64,000 nucleotides of DNA from Eledone cirrhosa (taxonomy: Eukaryota > Mollusca > Cephalopoda > Octopoda > Eledonidae): NCBI GenBank assembly GCA_964016885.1, contig OZ024741.1, positions 413,119,312-413,183,311 on the forward strand, in the 5' to 3' direction. Within the stretch, counting starts at the first letter, position 1. Each line of letters starts with the position of its first letter. The position numbers and the translations under genes were made by a program. The notes beneath the pieces are model-generated. The model had not been told where the DNA came from. It was given only the letters and a program-made list of their open reading frames with translations, and did not search any database. Below are positions 1 to 14,760 of the stretch, piece after piece.

Positions 1-340
1 GTTAGAAATATAGACATTATAGGGCTAAAGGGATTCTATTTAAATTAAAATAATCCAATAATTTTATATAAAGATGTTAAAATACTATCTTATGAAATAA
101 TTAATAATTTTAGTTAATCCCTCAAAATACTTCATTAATTTTAACTTTGCCTTTCATCCTTACGGGGTCGATAAAATAAAGTACCAGTAATGTACTGGGT
201 AATTGCTGGCCTTGTGCCTAAAATAGAAACAATTAATTAACTAAGAATGTTTCATTAGACATAAATTCATCTGACATAAATAGGTTAATATAAGTCAATA
301 AAACCAATATGATTGATTATCTATCTATAGATTTTAAACA
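1..340. repeat. AT-rich dispersed repeat, left copy
   Basis: Very AT-rich DNA without a credible ORF. From about 30 to 135 and again from 235 to 330 it matches, in the same orientation and order, the sequence at about 50345-50560 beyond the satellite array. Shared landmarks are AATTAAAAT, TATATAA, GAAATAATTA, TAATTTTA, AATCCCTCA and CTTCATTA. The left copy is split by a SINE fragment at 142-228. The similarity is clearly imperfect, so the two copies are old or are two members of one dispersed family. I do not recognise the family. Confidence 0.6.
142..228 (+). mobile_element. 5'-truncated tRNA-derived SINE fragment
   Basis: Contains the body of a SINE seen three times in this window: TTTGCCTTTCATCCTTACGG, then a GTCGATAAAATAAAGTACCAG block, a CACTGGG-like segment and a GGCCTTGTGCC segment. 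The same modules occur in reverse orientation at 62942-63147 and 63170-63261. The tRNA-like 5' part is absent, so this copy is truncated. I recognise it as a common cephalopod SINE type from general knowledge, but cannot name the subfamily with certainty. Confidence 0.75.
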
Positions 341-387
341 TACCACATAGCAATATAATTAATACTTTGACTTGTTTTCACTTTTAT

Positions 388-595
388 TTTTATATATATA
401 TATATGGATGTGTATATATATATGTATATATATATATATATGGATGTGTGTATATGTATGTATATATATATATATGGATGTGTGTATATGTATGTATATA
501 TATATATATATATGGATGTGTGTATATGTATGTATATATATATATATATATGGATGTGTGTATATGTATGTATATATATATCTATATCTATATAG
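388..595. repeat. TA/TGTA minisatellite, about 36-bp unit, five copies
   Basis: A (TA)n background is punctuated by GGATGTG at 406, 442, 476, 514 and 552, spacing 34-38 bp. Each is followed by TGTATATGTATG and more TA. Both strands show open frames of low-complexity YIYI-type peptide, which are microsatellite artefacts. Confidence 0.85.
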
Positions 596-1240
596 GTTTC
601 TTGGTGAGGAGGGTGACTTTGGACATCCTGCAGGACTAAAAACAAATCCTGTCAAAGGGCAAAGGAGTTCTTAAGAGTCAATGGCCATCCAAAATCACCG
701 GGAGAGATGACCCCTTAGCCTTTGTCAGGGCAGAATTCTAGGAGAAGGAAAACTCTGATATAACACCTGCAACCCTGATGGTATCCAATGATGTTGACTT
801 GTTCTTCTTTTTGGTAAATATCATCTTGGTTAAGAGAGTGGGACTAGCTTTGTGCAGTGCCTTTGCTCACTATAAAAGCTTCACGGCACAGGCATTGCTT
901 TATATCTGGAGGTTTCTCTGCACTTGTCGTCACATGGTACCATGGGCCCAGCACTGTGTATCAATAATTGTCACAAGTGTTGTGTTTGTACCAGAGTTTT
1001 CAAGTCGCTGGCTGGGCTAAGAAGTCACACTTGTTCAGCGCATCAGTAGGGGTTCTCCTAAATGAATATAAAGTAGTGGCCGTACTCAAACGAGTTGGCA
1101 GCCACCATATCTATATATATGTGTATATATACACACACATATATATATGTGTGTATAGATTTTTGTGTTGGGGTGGGGGAGGGGGTGCAGTGTTTGTTTC
1201 TGTATTCCATTTATTAATTTCAATAATTAGGCTGCAGCCA
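596..1240. other. Non-coding stretch, no recognised gene
   Basis: Mixed-composition sequence. Short open frames at 778-1020 and 968-1273 have no recognisable domain and overlap each other. The segment 600-780 has the look of a dispersed repeat, but I cannot name it. A small (TA)/(CA) microsatellite lies at 1112-1157. I see no exon-like structure. Confidence 0.5.
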
Positions 1241-1490
1241 TGCTGTAGTACTAACTTGAAAGAATTTAGTTGAACATATCAATGCCAGTATGCTTTTGCT
1301 GGTTTCAGTCATCTGACTGTGGTCATGCTGGGGCACAACCTTGAAGGGATTTACTATATATCAGTTCCTGTATGAGCAAGGCATGGTCAGCCGACCAGAC
1401 ACTGCCCACAACAGGACAACCCGTGTAACCCATGCTAGCGTGGAAGAACGGACATAAAACGGTGATGATGATGATGATGATGATGATGAT
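1241..1490 (+). mobile_element. SINE-like repeat ending in a (GAT)n tail
   Basis: The modules GTTTCAGTCATCTGACTG, GGTCATGCTGGGGCAC and CCCATGCTAGCGTGG are followed by ACGGACATAAAACG and then (GAT)n at about 1463-1490. A repeat tail of this design, with a GAT microsatellite directly after the element body, is typical of a short interspersed element common in octopus and squid genomes. The first modules recur at about 62703-62740 (GAATGACTGAGGCCATGC). No A or B box is convincing here, so the 5' part is missing or diverged. 1491-1620 is AT-rich linker before the satellite. Confidence 0.6.
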
Positions 1491-1620
1491 ACATATAAGC
1501 CAAAAAATATGTGACAAAAAATTCAATGGTAAAATGGGTGGGGAGGGGTTTATATTCAAGGTCAATATTTTGCCAATTTTCATTAACTTGATATTCTACA
1601 TAAATGAATTGCTAAAATAT

Positions 1621-4600
1621 TTTCACTTTGGAGGTGAATATTACACCAGTTTCACTTTGGAGGGGAATATTACATCAGTTTCACTTTGGAGGGGAATATT
1701 ACACCAGTTTCACTTTGGAGGGGAATATTACACCAGTTTCACTTTGGGGGTGAATATTACACCAGTTTCACTTTGGAGGGGAATATTACACCAGTTTCAC
1801 TTTGGGGGTGAATATTACACCAGTTTCACTTTGGAGGGGAATATTACACCAGTTTCACTTTGGGGGGGAATATTACACCAGTTTCACTTTGGAGGGGAAT
1901 ATTACATCAGTTTCACTTTGGAGGGGAATATTACATCAGTTTCACTTTGGAGGGGAATATTACACCAGTTTCACTTTGGGGGTGAATATTACACCAGTTT
2001 CATTTTGGGGTGAATATTACAGCAGTTTTACTTTGGCGGGGAATATTACACCAGTTAAAATTTGGAGGTGAATATTACACCAGTTTCACTTTGGAGGTGA
2101 ATATTAGACCTGTTTCACTTTGGGGTGAATATTACACCTGTTTCACTTTGGAGGTGAATATTAAACCTGTTTCACTTTGGGGGTTAATATTACACTAGTT
2201 TCACTTTGTAGGGGAATATTAAACCTGTTTCACTTTGGGGGTTAATATTACACTAGTTTCACTTTGTCGTTGAATATTACACCAGTTTTACTTTGGCGGT
2301 GAATATTACACCAGTTTCACTTTGGAGCGGAATATTACACCAGTTTCACTTTGGAGGTGAATATTACACCAGTTTCAATTTGAGGGCGAATATTACACCA
2401 GTTTCACTTTGTAGGGGAATATTAAACCTGTTTCACTTTGGGGGTGAATATTACACCAGTTTCAATTTGAGGGCAAATATTACACCAGTTTCACTTTGTA
2501 GGGGAATATTAAACCTGTTTCACTTTGGGGGTGAATATTACACCAGTTTCACTTTGGAGGTGAATATTAGAGCTGTTTCACTTTGGGGTGAATATTACAC
2601 CTGTTTCACTTTGGAGGTGTATATTACACCAGTTTCACTTTGCAGGGGATTATTACACCTGTTTCACTTTGGGGGTGAATGTTACATCTGTTTCACTTGG
2701 AGGGTGGGGGGGGGGGAATATTAACCCTGTTTCACTTTGGGAGGGGGGCACATTACACCAGTTTCACTTTGGTGTTGAATTTTACACCTGTTTCACTTTG
2801 GAGGGGAATATTACACCTGTTTCACTTCGGGGAGTGAATATTACACCTGTTTCACTTTGGTGGGAGGGGGGATATTACACCTGTTTCACTTTGGAGGGGA
2901 ATATTACACCAGTTTCACTTTGGAGGTGAATATTACACCTGTTTCACTTTGGGGGTGAATATTACACCTGTTTCACTTTGGAGGGGATAATTACACCTGT
3001 TTTGCTTTGCAGGTGAATATTACACCTGTTTTACTTTGGAAGCGGAATATTACACCCGGTTCACTTTGGGGTGGGGATATTACACCTGTTTCACTTTGCG
3101 GGGGAATATTACACCAGTTTCAATTGGGGGAGGGATTTTACACCTCTTTTTAATTGGAGGGGAATATTACACCAGTTTCACTTTGGAGGGGAATATTACA
3201 CCAGTTTCACTTTGGGTTTGAATATTACACCTGTTTCACTTTGGAGGGGAATATTACACCAGTTTTAATTTGAGGGTGAATATTACACCTGTTTCACTTT
3301 GAAGGTGAATATTACACCAGTTTCACTTCGGAGGGGAATATTACACCTGTTTCACTTTGGGGGTGAATATTACACCAGTTTCACTTTGGGGGTTAATATT
3401 ACACCAGTTTCACTTTGGGGGTGAATATTACACTAGTTTCACTTTGGAGGGGAATATTAAACCTGTTTCACTTTGGGGGTGAATATTACACCAGTTTCAC
3501 TTTGGAGGTGAATATTACACCTGTTTTACTTTGGAGGGGAATATTACACCTGTTTCACTTTGGAGGGGAAAATTACACCTGTTTCACTTGAGGGGGGGGG
3601 GGGGGATTACACCTGTTTCACTTTGGATGGGAATATTACAACAGTTTCACTTTGGGGGTTAATATTACACCAGTTTCACTTTGGGGGTGAATATTACACC
3701 TGTTTCACCTTGGAGGTGAATATTACACCAGTTTCACTTTGGAGGGGTATATTACACCAGTTTCACTTTGGAGGTGAATATTATACCAGTTTCAATTTGG
3801 GGTTGAATATTACATCAGTTTTACTTTGAAGGGGAATATTAAACCTGTTTCACTTGGGGGGGGGGGGGGGGATATTACACTAGTTTCACTTTGGAGGTGA
3901 ATATTAGAACTGTTTCATTTTGGGGGTGAATATTACACCTGTTTCACTTTGGAGGTGTATATTACACCAGTTTCACTTTGGGGGTGAATATTACACCTGT
4001 TTCACTTTGGAAGTGAATATTACACCAGTTTCACTTTGCAGGGGATTATTACACCTGTTTCACTTTGGGGGTGAATGTTACATCTGTTTCACTTGGGGGG
4101 GGGGATATTAACCCTGTTTCACTTTGGGAGGGGGGCACATTACACCAGTTTCACTTTGGGGTTTAATTTTACACCTGTTACACTTTGGGGGAGAATATTA
4201 CACCTGTTTCACTTTGGGGGTGAATATTCCACCTGTTTCAATTTGGAGGGGAATATTACACCTGTTTCACTTTGGGGGAGGAATATTACACCAGATTCAT
4301 TTTCGAGGGGAATATTACACCTATTTCACTTTGGGGGGAATGTTACACCTGTGTCACTTTGCGGGGGAATATTACTCCTCTTTTACTTTGGAGGGGAATA
4401 TTACACCTGTTTCACTTTGGGGGTGAATATTACAGCTGTTTCATTTTGGAGGGGAATATTACACCTATTTCACTTGGGGGGGGGGGGGGATATTACACCT
4501 GTTTCACTTTGGAGGGGAATATTACAGCTGTTTCAATTTGTGGGTGAATATTACACCTCTTTCACTTTGGAGGGGAATATTAAACCTGTTTCACTTTGGG

Positions 4601-7600
4601 GAGGAATATTACACCAGCTTCACTTTGGAGATGAATATTAGACCTGTTTCACTTTGGGGGTGAATATTATACCTGTTTCACTTTGGGGGAGAATATTACA
4701 CCTGTTTCACTTTGGGGAGGGGGGATATTACACCTGTTTCATTTTGGGGGTGAATATTACACCAGTTTCACGTTGGGGGTGAATATTACACCAGTTTCAC
4801 TTTGGGGGTGTATATTACACCTGTTTCACTTTGGAGGTGAATATTACACCAGTTTCACTTTGGAGGGGAATATTACACCTGCTTCACTTTGGGGGAGGAA
4901 TATTACACCAGATTCATTTTGAAGGGGAATATTACACCTATTTCACTTAGGGGGGAATGTTACACCTGTGTCACTTTGCGGGGGAATATTACACCTCTTT
5001 TACTTTGGAGGGGAATATTACACCTGTTTCACTTTGTGGGTGAATATTACAGCTGTTTCATTTTTGAGGGGAATATTACACCTGTTCTACTTTGGAGGGG
5101 AATATTACACCTGTTTTACTTTGGAGGGGAATATTACACCTATTTCACTTGGGGGAGGGGGGATATTACACCTTTTTCACTTTGGAGGTGAATATTACAC
5201 CAGTTTCAATTTGTTGGTGAATATTACACCTCTTTCACTTTGGAGGGGAATATTACACCTGTTTCACTTTGGGGAGGGGGGATATTACACCTGTTTCATT
5301 TTGGGGGTAAATATTACACCAGTTTCACTTTGGAGGTGAATATTACACCAGTTTTACTTTGGGGGTGAATATTACACCAGTTTTACTTTGGGGGTGAATA
5401 TTACACCAGTTTCACTTTGGGGGTGAATATTACACAAGTTTCAAATTGGAGGGGAATATTATACCAGTTTCACTTTGTAGGGGAATATTACACCAATTTC
5501 ACTTTGGGAGTTAAATATTTCACCAGTTTCAATTTGGGGGTGAATATTACAGCAGTGTTCACTTGTGAGGGGAATATTACACCAGTTTCCATTGGAGGGG
5601 GGGATATTACACCTCTTTCATTTTGTAGGTGAATATTACACCTGTTTCACTTTGGGAGGGAGGGGGATATTACACCAGTTTCAATTTGGAGGTGAATATT
5701 ACACCTGTTTTACTTTGGAGGGGAATATTACACCTGTTTCACTTTGGAGGTGATTATTACACCTGTTTCACTCTGGAGGGGATTATTACACCTGTTTCAC
5801 TTGGGGGGGGGGGAATATTACACCTGTTTCACTTTGGAGGTGAATATCACACCAGTTTCACTTTGGAGGTGAATATTACACCTGTTTCAATTTGGGGCGA
5901 ATATTACACCTGTTTCACTTTGGGGATGAATATTACACCTGTTTCACTTTTGCGGGGAGGATATTACACCTGTTTTACTTTGGTGGTGAATATTACACAT
6001 GTTTCACTTTGGTGGTGAATATTACACCTGTTTCACTTTGGAGGGGAATATTACACCTGTTTCACTTTGGAGGGGAATTTTACACCTGTTTCAGTTTGTG
6101 GGGGAATATTACACCTGTTTCACTATGTAGGGGAATATTACACCTGTTTCACTTTGGGGGTGAATATTACACCTGTTTCACTTGGTGGAGGGGGATATTA
6201 CACCTGTTTCACTTTGGAGGGGAATTTTACATCTGTTTCAGTTTGCGGGGGAATATTACACCTGTTTCACTTTGGAGGGGAACATTACACCTGTTTCACT
6301 TTGGATGGTTATATTACACCTCTATCACTTTGGGGAGGAATATGACACGTGTTTAACTTTGGAGGGGAATATTTCACCTGTTTCACCTTGGGGGGGGATA
6401 TTAAACCTGTTTCACATGGGGGGGGGCTATATATTATACCTGTTTCACATTGGGATAAATATTACACCTGTTTCACTTTGAAGGGCAATATTACATCTTT
6501 TTCACTTTGGGGGTGAATATTACACCTGTTTCACTTTTGGGGGGCGGGATATTACACATGTTTCACTTTGGAGGTGAATATTACACCTGTTTCACTTTAG
6601 AGGGGAATATTACCGCTGTTTCACTTTGGATGGGAGTATTACACCTTTTTCACCTTGGATGGGAATATTACACCTGTTTCACTTTCCGAGGGAATATTAC
6701 ACCTGTTTCAGCTTGGGGGGGGGGGGGGATATTACACCTTTTTCATTTTGGGGGGAATATTACACCTGTTTCACTTTGGAAGGGAATATTACACTTGTTT
6801 CACTTTCGAGTGGAATATTACACCAGTTTCACTTTGGAGAGGAATATTACACTAGTTTTACTTTAGGGGTGAATATTACACCAGTTTTACTTTGGAGGTG
6901 AATATTTCACAAGTTTCACTTTGGAGGGGAATATTACACCAGTTTCAATTGGAGGGGGGATATTACACCTCTTTTATTTTGGATGGGAATATTACACCTG
7001 TTTCACTTTAGGGGTGAATATTACACCTGTTTCACTTTGGAGGGGAATATTGCACCTGTTTCACTTTGGGCGTGAATATTACACCTGTTTCACTTTGGGA
7101 GGGAGGTTGATATTACACCAGTTTCACTTTGGAGCTGAATATAACACCTGTTTCAGGTTGCAGGGGAATATTACAACAGTTTGTGGGGGATATTACAACT
7201 GTTTTACTTTTGAGGGCAATATTACACCTCTTTCATTTCGGAGGGGGGGGGGGATATTACACCTGTTTCACTTGGGGGGTGGGGGATATTACACCTGTTT
7301 CACTTTGGATATGAATATTACACCTTTTTCACTTTGGGGGTGAATTTACACCTGTTTCACTTTGTGGGTGAATATTACACCTGTTTCACTTTGGAGGTGA
7401 ATATTACACCTGTTTCATTTTGGATGGGAATATTACACCTGTTTCATGGAGGGGAGGATATTACACCTATTTCCCTTTGGAGGGGAATTTTACACTTGTT
7501 TCAGTTTGTGGGGGAATATTACACCTCTTTCACTTTGTAGGTGAATATTACACCTGTTTCACTTTGGTGAGTAATATTACACCTGTTTCACTTTGGGGAG

Positions 7601-10600
7601 GAATATTACACCTGTTTCACTTTGGAGGGGAATATTACACCTGTTTCACTTTGCGGGGGAATATTACACCAGTTTCAATTGGGGGAGGGGAATATTACTT
7701 CTGATTTACTCTGCAGGGGAATAATAAACCAGTTTCACTTTGGGGGTGGATATTACACCTGTTTTACTTTGGGGGTGAATATTACACCTGTTTCACTTTG
7801 AAGGGGAATATTACACCTATTTCACTTTTGGGGGTGAATATTACACCTGTTTCACTTGGGGGGGGATATTACATCTCTTTCACTTTGGCGGGGAATAATA
7901 ATCCAGCTTCACTTTAGATATAAATATTACACCGGTTTCACTTTGAGGTTAAATATTACACCTGTTTCACTTTGGAGGGGAATATTACACAAGTTTCACT
8001 TTGGAGGTGAATATTACACCAGTTTCATTTTGGATGGGAATATTACACCTGTTTCATGGGATGGGGGGGAATATTACAACTCTTTCAATTTGGAGGGGAA
8101 TTTTACACTTGTTTCAGTTTGTGGGGGAATATTACACCTGTTTCACTTTGGAGGGGAATATTACACCTGTTTCACTTTGGGGGGAATATTACACCAGTTT
8201 CACTTTCTGGGTGAATATTACACTTGTTTCACTTTGGACTGGAATATTACACCTGTTTCACTTTTGGAAGGAATATTACACCTGTTTCAATTGGGGTGGG
8301 GATATTACACCTGTTTTACTCTGGAGGGGAATATTACACCTGTTTCACTTTGGAGGGGAATTTTACATCTGTTTCAGTTTGTGGGGGAATATTACACCTG
8401 TTTCACTTTGGGGGTGAAAATTACACCTGTTTCACTTTGGAGGGGAATATTACACCAGTTTCACTTTGGATGGGAATACTAAACCTCTTTCACTTTGGAT
8501 GGAAATATTACCTCTTTCACTTTACGGGCTAATATTACACCTGTTTCACTTCGGGGGGAATTTTGCACCTGCTTCACTTTGGAGGGGAATATTACACCTA
8601 TATCACTTTGGGTGGAAATTACACCTCTTTCACTTTGGAGGGGAATATTACACCTGTTTCACTTTGGGGGTGCATATTACACCAGTTTCAATTTAGGGGT
8701 GAATGTTACACCTGTTTCACTTTGGAGGGCAATATTACACCTGTTTCAATTTGGGGGTGAATATTACACCTGTTTCACTTTTGGTGGCTCGATATTACAC
8801 CTGTTTCACTTTGGAGGTGAATATTACACCTGTTTCACTTCAGAGGGGAATATTACCGCTGTTTCTCTTTCGATGGGTGTATTACACCTTTTTCACTTTG
8901 GATGGGAATATTACACCTGTTTCACTCTGCGGAGAGAATATTACACCTGTTTCACTTTGGGGGTGAATATTAGCCCAGTGTCACTTTGGAGGGGAATATT
9001 ACACCAGTTTCACTTTGGATATGAATATTACACCTGTTTCACTTTTGGGGTGGAATATTACACCTTTTTCACTTTGGAGTGGAATATTACACCTGTTTCA
9101 CTTTGGGGGTGAATATTACACCAATTTCACTTTTGAGGGGAATATTACACCAGTTTCACTTTGTGGGTGAATATTACACCTGTTTCACTTTCGAGTGGAA
9201 TATTACACCTGTTTTACTTTGGGGAGGAATATTACACCTGATTCACTTTGGAGGGGAACATTACACCTGTTTCACTTGGAAATATTACACCATTTTCAAT
9301 TGGGGTGGGGGGGACATTACACCTGTTTTACTCTTGAGGGGAATATTACACCTGTTTTACTTTGGAGGGGAATATTACTCCTGGTTCACTTTGGAGGTGA
9401 ATATTACACCTGTTTCACTTTTGGGGGTGAATATTACACCTTTTTCATTTGGGCGGGGGGGGGGGGGGCATATTACACCTGTTTCACTTTGGAGGATAAT
9501 TTTACACCAGTATCACTTTGGGGGGAAATTACACCTGTTTCACTTTGGAGGGGAATATTACACCTGTTTCACTTTGGGGGTGCATATTACACCAGTTTCA
9601 ATTTAGGGGTGAATATTACACATGTTTCACTTTGGAGGGGAATATTATACCAGTTTCACATTGGGAGAAATATCACACTAGTTTCACTTTAAGGGTGAAT
9701 ATTACACCTGTTTCACTTTGGAGGGCAATATTACACCTGTTTCGCCTTGGGGGTGAATATTATACCTGTTTCAGTTTTGGGGGCTCGATATTACACCTGT
9801 TTGACTTTGGAGGGGAATATTACACCTGTTTCATTTCAGAGGGGAATATTACCGCTGTTTCACTTTCGATGGGAGTATTACACATTTTTCACTTTGGATG
9901 GGAATATTACACGTTTCACTTTGCGGGGGAATATACACTTGTTTCAGTTTTGTGGGGGGGGGGGGATATTACAACTGTTTCACTTGGGGGGAATATTACA
10001 CCTGTTTCACTTTGGAGGAGAATATTACACCTGTTTCACTTTACAGGGGAATATTACACCAGTTTTACTTTGGGTGTGAATATTACACCAGTTTTACTTT
10101 AGGGGTGAATATTACACAAGTTTCAAATTGGAGGGGAATATTATACCAGTTTCACTTTGGAGAGTAATATTACACCAGTTTCACTTTGGGAGTTAAATAT
10201 TTCACCAGTTTCAATTTGGGGGTGAATATTACAGCAGTTTCACTTTGGAGGGGAATATTACACCAGTTTCAATTGGAGGGGGGATATTACACCTCTTTTA
10301 TTTTGAAGGGGAATATTACACCTGTTTCACTTTGGGGGAGAATATTACACCTGTTTCACTTTGGAGGGGAATATTGCACCTGTTTCACTTTGGGGGTGAA
10401 TATAAACACCTGTTTCACTTTGGGAGGGAGGGGGATATTACACCAGTTTCACTTTGGAGGTGAATATTACACCTGTTTTACTTTGAATGGGAATATTACA
10501 CCTGTTTCAGTTTGTGGGGGAATATTACACCTCTTTCACTTTGTAGGGGAATATTACACCTGTTTCACTTTGGCGGTGAATATTACACCTGTTTCACTTT

Positions 10601-10700
10601 GTGGGGGAATATTACACCTGTTTCACTTTGTGGGTGAATATTACACCTGTTTCACTTTGGAGGGGAATTATACACCTGTTTCACTTTGGAGGGGAATATA
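1621..10700 (+). repeat. Left satellite domain, diverse, CACCTG- and poly-G-rich
   Basis: In this part CACCTG is at least as common as CACCAG and neighbouring monomers differ strongly. Many units have the G box expanded to runs of 8-16 G, for example near 2706, 3590, 3855, 4477, 6716, 7243, 9455 and 9957. Some local duplications exist: the block around 8560-8900 resembles that around 9520-9870. Long-range order is otherwise weaker than further right, as expected for an older edge of a satellite. Confidence 0.7.
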
Positions 10701-10739
10701 ACACCTGTTTCACATTGGGGGTGAATATTACACCAGTTT

Positions 10740-13700
10740 CACTTTTGAGGGGAATATTACACCAGTTTCACTTTTGAGTGGAATATTACACTGTTTTACT
10801 TTGGGGAAGAATATTACACCTGTTTCACTTTGGAGGGGAATATTACACCTGTTTTACTTCGGGGTTGAATGTTACACCAGTTATAATTTGGAAGGGAATA
10901 TTACACCAGTTTCACTTTGGGGCGAATATTACACCTGTTTCAATTTGGAGGGAAATATTACACCAGTTTCACTTTGGAGGTGAATATTACACCAGTTTCA
11001 ATTTGGGGGTGAATATTACACCAGTTTCACTTTAGAGGAGAATATAGCACCAGTTTCACTTTGGGGGTGTAATATTACACCAGTTTTACTTTGGAGGGGA
11101 ATATTACACAAGTTTTACTTTGGGGGTGAACATTTCACCAGTCTCAATCTGGGGATGAATATTACACCAGTTTCACTTTGGGGGTGGAATATTACACGAG
11201 TTTCACTTTGGAGGGCAATATTACACCAGGTTCAACTTGGGAGTGAACATTACACCAGTTTCGCTTTGGGGGGGGGAATATTACACCTGTTTCACTTTGG
11301 AGGGGAATATTACAACTCTTTCACTTTTGTGGGGAATATTACACCAATTTCACTTTGGAGGGGAACATTACACCTGTTTTACTTTGGAGGGGACTATTAC
11401 ACCAGTTTCACATCGGTGGGGAATATTACACCTGTTTTGCTTTCAGGGGGAATATTACACCTGTTTCACTTTGGAGGGGAATATTACACCTGTTTCAATT
11501 TGGATGGTAATATTACACCTGTTTTACTTTGGAAGGGAATATTACACCTTTTTCACTTTGGCAGTGAATATTACACCTGTTTCACTTTGTGGGGAATATT
11601 ACACCTATTTCACTTTTGAGATAAATATTACCCCTGTTTCACTTTAGAGGGGAATATTACACCTGTTTCACTTTGAAGGTGTATATTTCACCTGTTTTAC
11701 TTTGGAGGGGAATATTACACCTGTTTTACTTTGGGGGTGAATATTACACCAGTTTCACTTTGGAGGTGAATATTACACCAGTTTGACTTTGGCGGGGAAT
11801 ATTACACCTGTTTGAATTTGTGGGTGAATATTACACCAGTTTCACTTTGGAGGTGAATATTACACCAGTTTCACTTTGGAGGGGAATATTGCACCGGTTT
11901 TATTTGGAGGTGAATATTATACCAGTTTCACTTTGGGGGTTAAATATTTCACTAGTTTCAATTTGGCGGTGAATATTACAGCAGTTTCACTTTCGAAGGG
12001 AATATTACACCAGTTTCACTTTGGAGGTGAATATTACACCAGTTTCACTTTGGAGGTGAATATTACACCAGTTTCACTTTGGGGGGAATGTTACACAAGT
12101 TTCACTTTGGAGGGGAATATTACACCAGTTTCACTTTGGAGGTGAATACTACACCAGTTTCACTTGGAGGGGAATATGACACCATTTTCACATTGGGGGT
12201 GAATATTACACCAGTTTCACTTTGGAGGTGAATATTACACCAGTTTCACTTTGGAGGGGAATATTACACCAGTTTCACTTTGGAGGGGAATATTACACCA
12301 GTTTTACATTGGTGGTGAATATTACACCTGTTTTATTTTGGAGGGGAATATTACACCTGTTTCACTTTGGATGGGAATATTAGACCTGTTTAATTTGGGG
12401 GGGGGGGGGGAATATTACACCTGTTTCACTTTAGAGTGGAATATTACACCTGTTTCACTTTTGAGAGGAATATTACACCAGTTTCAATTTGGAGGGGAAT
12501 ATTACACCTGTTTCAATTTGGAGGGGAATGTTACACCTGTTTCACCTTGGAGGTGTATATTTCACCTGTTTTACTTTGGAGGGCAATATTATACCTGTTT
12601 CACTTTGGAGGGGAATATTACACCAGTTTCACTTTGTGGGTAAATATTACACCAGTTTCAATTTGGAGGTGAATATTACACCAGTTACACTTTGGAGGGG
12701 AATATTACACCAGTTTCACTTTCGGGGTTAAATATTTCACCAGTTTCAATTTGGGGGTGAATATTACAGCAGTTTCGCTTTGGAGGGGAATATTACACCA
12801 GTTTCACTTTGGGGGTGAATATTACACCAGTTTCACTTTGTGAGTGAATATTACACCAGTTTCACTTTGGAGGTGAATATTACACCAGTTTCACTTTGGA
12901 GGGGAATATTACACCATTTTCACTTTGGCGGGGAATATTACACCAGTTTTACTTTGGGGGGTGAATATTACACCTATTTCAATTTGGAGGGGAATATTAT
13001 ATCAGTTTCACTTTGGGGGTTAATATTTAACCAGTTTCAATTTGGGGATGAATATTACAGCAGTTTCACTTTGGACGGGAATATTACACCTGTTTTATTT
13101 AGGAGGGTAATATTACACCTGTTTCACTTTGGATGGGAATATTAGACGTGTTTAACTTGGGGAGGGGGGGAATATTACACCTGTTTCACTTGCGGGGGGG
13201 ATATTACACAAGTTTCTTTGTGGAAGGGAATATTACAGCTGTTTCACTTTGGATGGGAATATTACACCAGTTTCACTTTGGAGGGAAATATTACCCCTGG
13301 TTCACTTTTGAGAGGAATATTACACCAGTTTCAATTTGGAGGGGAATATTATACCTGTTTCACTTTAGAGGGGAATATTACAGCTGTTTCACTTTGGAGG
13401 GGAATATTATACCATTTACACTTTGGGGGTTAATATTTCACCAGTTTCACTATTGGAGGGGAATATTACACCAGTTTCACTTTGGAGGTGAATATAACAC
13501 CAGTTTCACTTTGGAGGGGAATATTACATCAGTTTCACTTTGGAGGGGAATATTACACCAGTTTTACTTTGGGGATGAATATTACACCAGTTTTACTTTG
13601 GAGGTGAATATTACACCAGTCCCACTTTGGAGGGGAATATTTCATCAGTTTCAATTTGGGGGTGAATATTACAGCAATTTCACTTTGGAGGGGAGTATTA

Positions 13701-14760
13701 CACCTGATTTACTTTGGAGGGGAATATTACAACTGTTTCACTTTAGTGGGGAATATTGCACCAGTTTCAATTTGGAGGGGAATATTACACCTGTTTCACT
13801 TTGGGGGTGAATATTACACCAGTTTCACTTTTGAGTGGAATATTACACTGTTTTACTTTGGGGAAGAATATTACACCTGTTTCACTTTGGAGGGGAATAT
13901 TACACCTGTTTTACTTCGGGGTTGAATGTTACACCAGTTATAATTTGGAAGGGAATATTACACCAGTTTCACTTTGGGGCGAATATTACACCTGTTTCAA
14001 TTTGGAGGGAAATATTACACCAGTTTCACTTTGGGGGAATATTACACAAGTTTCAATCTAGAGATGAATATTACACCTGTTTCACTTTGGGGGTGAATAT
14101 TACACCAGTTTCACTTTGGAGGTGAATATTACACCAGTTTCAATTTGGGGGTGAATATTACACCAGTTTCACTTTAGAGGAGAATATAACACCAGTTTCA
14201 CTTTGGGGGTGGAATATTACACCAGTTTTACTTTGGAGGGGAATATTACACAAGTTTTACTTTGGGGGTGAACATTTCACCAGTCTCAATCTGGGGATGA
14301 ATATTTCAGCAGTTTCACTTTGGAGGGGAATATTACACCAGTTTCACTTTGGGGGTGGAATATTACACGAGTTTCACTTTGGAGGGCAATATTACACCAG
14401 GTTCAATTTTGGAGTGAACATTAAACCAGTTTCGCTTTGGGGGGGAATATTACACCTGTTTCACTTTGGAGGGGAATATTACAACTCTTTCACTTTTGTG
14501 GGGAATATTACACCAATTTCACTTTGGAGGGGAACATTACACCTGTTTTACTTTGGAGGGGACTATTACACCAGTTTCACATGGGTGGGGAATATTACAC
14601 CTGTTTTGCTTTCAGGGGGAATATTACACCTGTTATGCTTTCAGTGGGAATATTACACATGTTTCACTTTGGAGGGGAATATTACACCTGTTTTATTATG
14701 GAGGGGAATATTACACCTGTTTCACTTTGGAGTGGAATATTACACCTGTTTCAATTGGGG
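10740..14760 (+). repeat. Duplicated satellite block, offset 3.06-3.17 kb
   Basis: Rare monomer variants recur in the same order at 10776 and 13833 (TGAGTGGAATATTACACTG, offset 3057), at 11141 and 14283 (GTCTCAATCTGGGG, offset 3142), and around 11408 and 14579 (CACATCGGTGGGG or CACATGGGTGGGG, offset about 3171). The offset grows by steps close to multiples of the monomer, so the copies have gained or lost whole units since duplication. Unequal exchange is the likely cause. Confidence 0.8.

Noticed and set aside
778..1273. Possible small genes at 778-1020 and 968-1273
   Set aside because: No domain, overlapping frames, and the second one reads through a TA microsatellite.
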